Below, piece after piece: positions 7,157 through 8,692 of a DNA stretch of 8,692 bases. The first letter of the stretch is position 1. Every line of letters starts with the position of its first letter. Source of the DNA: Peptostreptococcaceae bacterium (GTDB taxonomy: Bacteria; Bacillota; Clostridia; Peptostreptococcales; Peptostreptococcaceae); contig JASBZE010000070.1 in the NCBI GenBank assembly GCA_029983575.1, positions 1-8,692 on the forward strand, in the 5' to 3' direction. The notes under the pieces were generated by a model. The model did no database searches. It was not told the origin of the DNA and saw only the letters and a list, made by a program, of their open reading frames with translations. Position numbers and translations under genes: made by a program.

Positions 7157-8245
7157 CTACGCATTAGTCTTTTTTATCGACAATCCAGAAATCAAATTTT
7201 TTATCTCTGGTAAAATCGCCTTAACAAACAATATAAAAATAATCATAGTACATATGTATTTTGCAAAGTCTGGTATATTTAATAATATGGTATTTGCAAA
7301 TTTGACAGATGTATCCCTTGCAAAAGGACCAGTCATAGCTGAACCTCCAAGCAATTTGTTCGTTATATAACCAACTATCCAAGATGATATGACAAGCGTC
7401 AACGAATATATACAAACTGTTCGCTTTCCAATCACCTTATACATTGAAATCAACTCCGGCAGATTTGTTGCAGCACCGGCTATCAAAAATGTTATCGCTA
7501 TTCCCGGAGATGCACCACTTGCAACCAAGGCTGCTATAAAAGGTATATGACCAACGGCACATACATACATTACACAAGCTAATATGGATACATTAGCAAG
7601 TGATAGAACCCCCGGATTACCTAGGTATTTTTGAATTAGGTCATGGGGAAAAACGGTCATTATAGCTCCAGCCATCAACATTCCTAAAATCACATACTTG
7701 CTAATTGTAGGAGCGAGCTCTTGAAAAGACCACATCATTCCCTCTTTTATCTTTTCGCCAACACTTAATTTTTCTTCTTCTAATTCTATGGTTTGCCCCT
7801 CCAAGCCAGGCATAAATAATTCCCTTCCACTGAGATGATTACCCAGCATTCCAACAATCATAGGAACTAAAAAACCTGCTATAACGTAAATCAACGTTAT
7901 TTTCGGACCTAATAGTCCGAAACTAAGAATTACAGCGACGGGATTTATTATCGGCGTAGAAGTCATAAACGCAAGCACTGGACCCAAGTAAGCTCCTGAG
8001 TAGTACATGCTGATTCCAATCGGTATAACCCCACAACTGCATATAGGAAGTAGCATACCGGATATCGTGCTCTTTAAAAGAGATGAGATCTTAGTGTTTC
8101 CTATAGACCTTTGAAACCTTTCAGGACTAATAAGATTATGTAAAAGCCCTGCGATGATAAAACTTATCATGAGCCATCCCGAAGCTGAATTCAGTATTGA
8201 AGTGGATGTTTTTATAACATCCGCTAAAAAATCAAAAATAAACAA
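7157..8245 (-). CDS. saoE: SaoE: ArsP/YraQ-family efflux permease
   Basis: This multi-helix membrane protein (about 362 residues) is of the permease family once called DUF318, which includes the methylarsenite exporter ArsP. Characteristic stretches are MLLPICSCGVIP with a Cys-Ser-Cys at 69-71, then GPVLAFMTSTPIINPVA, and in the second half YVCAVGHIPFIAAL with C229 followed by AGAATNLPEL. The two halves repeat the same layout of hydrophobic helices, joined by a charged cytoplasmic loop (about 138-165). ArsP uses its cysteines to bind trivalent organoarsenicals, so the CSC motif fits export of a soft metal or its product. I placed the start at TTG 8245, since AGGGGG lies six bases upstream. 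An ATG at 8269 would add eight residues but has no ribosome site. The neighbours are saoT upstream and saoC downstream. Direction of transport is taken from ArsP. Confidence 0.85.
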   Translation of the reverse strand: MFIFDFLADVIKTSTSILNSASGWLMISFIIAGLLHNLISPERFQRSIGNTKISSLLKSTISGMLLPICSCGVIPIGISMYYSGAYLGPVLAFMTSTPIINPVAVILSFGLLGPKITLIYVIAGFLVPMIVGMLGNHLSGRELFMPGLEGQTIELEEEKLSVGEKIKEGMMWSFQELAPTISKYVILGMLMAGAIMTVFPHDLIQKYLGNPGVLSLANVSILACVMYVCAVGHIPFIAALVASGASPGIAITFLIAGAATNLPELISMYKVIGKRTVCIYSLTLVISSWIVGYITNKLLGGSAMTGPFARDTSVKFANTILLNIPDFAKYICTMIIFILFVKAILPEIKNLISGLSIKKTNA

Positions 8246-8251
8246 ATCTAT

Positions 8252-8257
8252 CCCCCT
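8252..8257 (-). promoter_or_regulatory. Ribosome binding site deciding the saoE start
   Basis: AGGGGG on the minus strand lies six bases before TTG 8245 and inside the reading frame that an ATG at 8269 would open. Nothing like a Shine-Dalgarno precedes that ATG, so the TTG start is favoured. Confidence 0.55.
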
Positions 8258-8325
8258 AACTATAATCATATGAATTCTTATCTAAATAAATATTTGAATA
8301 ACTTATAGCACACATTCAGCTCTTA

Positions 8326-8577
8326 TTAATCCACTAAATCTCCTATAATTTTTTCGATTACTTTTTTGCTGAGTCTATCATATTTTTTCTTTTGATCTAC
8401 AATCATAGTTCCTTTAGTTATCATTCCATATTTCCTTAGATAAGAAAAATCTTTGCCTGCCTGATATACTTTCACATCAAGAACATCTGAATGCTCTTGT
8501 CCCAATTTCTCTATAAGCAATCCATACTCGTCGCAAGATGGTCAAGTATTTATAAACTCAATTAAATGTTTTTTCAT
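8326..8577 (-). CDS. saoT: SaoT: short thioredoxin-like selenoprotein with U-x-x-C site
   Basis: This 83-residue thioredoxin-fold protein is read from the ATG at 8577 through an in-frame TGA at 8544-8542 (Sec12). AGGTGA lies four bases before that ATG. The active site is T-U-P-S-C (11-15), equal to the C-P-x-C of small thioredoxins with Sec in the first, nucleophilic position. A caller that stops at TGA would start late, near 8520, and lose the active site. The strand/helix order fits the short MTH895/glutaredoxin-like type. At the place of the usual cis-proline before strand 3 the text reads ITKGTMIVD, with Gly56 and no proline. No signal peptide is seen, so the protein is cytoplasmic. Likely roles are reduction of Cys-Sec pairs in its partners or carrying metal to SaoE or from SaoL; the sequence does not decide. 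It is the first gene of the cluster in this window. The stop is TAA at 8326. Confidence 0.87.
8522..8544 (-). other. Selenocysteine UGA and SECIS hairpin of saoT
   Basis: The UGA is at 8544-8542. Directly after it CCAU-CUUG (8541-8534) pairs with CGAG (8530-8527) and AUGG (8525-8522). That is eight pairs including one U-G, with one bulged U and a three-base CGA loop. The stem begins right at the UGA and the loop lies only about nine bases away, nearer than in saoL and saoP. Folded by hand; a larger alternative fold may be the true one. Confidence 0.55.
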
Positions 8578-8606
8578 TCTTTCACCTTTTCACACATACT
8601 CCAATA

Positions 8607-8637
8607 GGACATTTTCAATAAAAAATGGAAAATGTCC
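8607..8637. repeat. Ten-base inverted repeat in the saoT upstream region
   Basis: GGACATTTTC (8607-8616) and GAAAATGTCC (8628-8637) are perfect inverted arms around an 11-base AT-rich loop, ending about 20 bases before the saoT ribosome site. Neither strand has a proper T-run right after the stem, so it is a poor terminator. It could be an operator or a leader hairpin of the sao transcript. The rest of 8638-8692 shows TTTACA at about 8670 but no convincing -10 at the right spacing, so I call no promoter there. Confidence 0.6.
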
Positions 8638-8692
8638 CTAGTATTATTTTCTCATACATTTATTATCGCTGTAAAATTGATATTATCTATAC

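Noticed and set aside
7221..7415. Minus-strand frame inside saoE
   Set aside because: It is an out-of-frame shadow of the permease, with no domain or ribosome site.
2448..8544. TGA recoded as tryptophan or glycine
   Set aside because: Trp is written TGG throughout and the TGA sites are U-x-x-C, Cys-U or SC-U positions where Trp or Gly makes no sense for the families.
1..8692. CRISPR array, tRNA, rRNA or insertion sequence
   Set aside because: No regularly spaced repeats, no cloverleaf-like segment and no transposase or terminal repeats were seen on either strand.

Overview
The window is AT-rich, with purine-rich Shine-Dalgarno sites, short intergenic gaps and clostridial-type anaerobic proteins, so it most likely comes from an anaerobic Firmicute (Clostridia, perhaps near the Peptostreptococcaceae; the placement is inference). 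All ten genes lie on the minus strand, so transcription runs from high to low coordinates. No rRNA, tRNA, transposon or CRISPR array was seen, and no stretch over 300 bases lacks a gene.

The main feature is an eight-gene cluster (8577 down to 2280) that a standard gene caller would break. Four genes carry one in-frame TGA each, and in every case the reading frame and the family similarity continue past it. The TGAs sit at redox or metal-binding positions: a U-x-x-C site in a thioredoxin-like protein (saoT), a Cys-Sec pair in a membrane-anchored binding protein (saoB), the helix after the EAA loop of an ABC permease (saoP), and a Cys-Sec pair where the MerB organomercurial lyase has its catalytic cysteine (saoL). 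A hand-foldable hairpin follows each TGA, as expected of bacterial SECIS elements. These are therefore read as selenocysteine codons. Between them are an ArsP/YraQ-like permease (saoE), a small anchored protein ending in Cys-Cys (saoC), a substrate-binding lipoprotein with a Cys-Cys pair (saoX) and the ABC ATPase (saoA). From memory this matches the set NCBI protein-family models name Sao (selenocysteine-assisted organometal). The system is thus probably recognised by name already, but I know of no biochemical proof of its substrate.

Inferred working model: outside the membrane, SaoX, SaoB and SaoC bind a soft-metal or organometal ligand through vicinal thiol/selenol pairs and pass it to the SaoP/SaoA ABC transporter. 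In the cytoplasm SaoL cleaves the carbon-metal bond. SaoT serves as a redox or metal carrier and SaoE exports product. The direction of transport and the identity of the metal are not shown by the sequence.

Downstream (2185 to 112) lie an ATP-dependent activase with a [4Fe-4S] cysteine pair and a YjiM-type double-cubane cluster protein, a pair that makes very low-potential electrons. The end of this pair is marked by a strong terminator hairpin (22-74). Candidate promoters precede the activase (2220-2250, with a dyad in the spacer) and the double-cubane gene (1297-1325). A 10-bp inverted repeat (8607-8637) lies just upstream of saoT, near the window edge. The selenocysteine machinery (selA, selB, selD, tRNA-Sec) and any regulator are not in the window.
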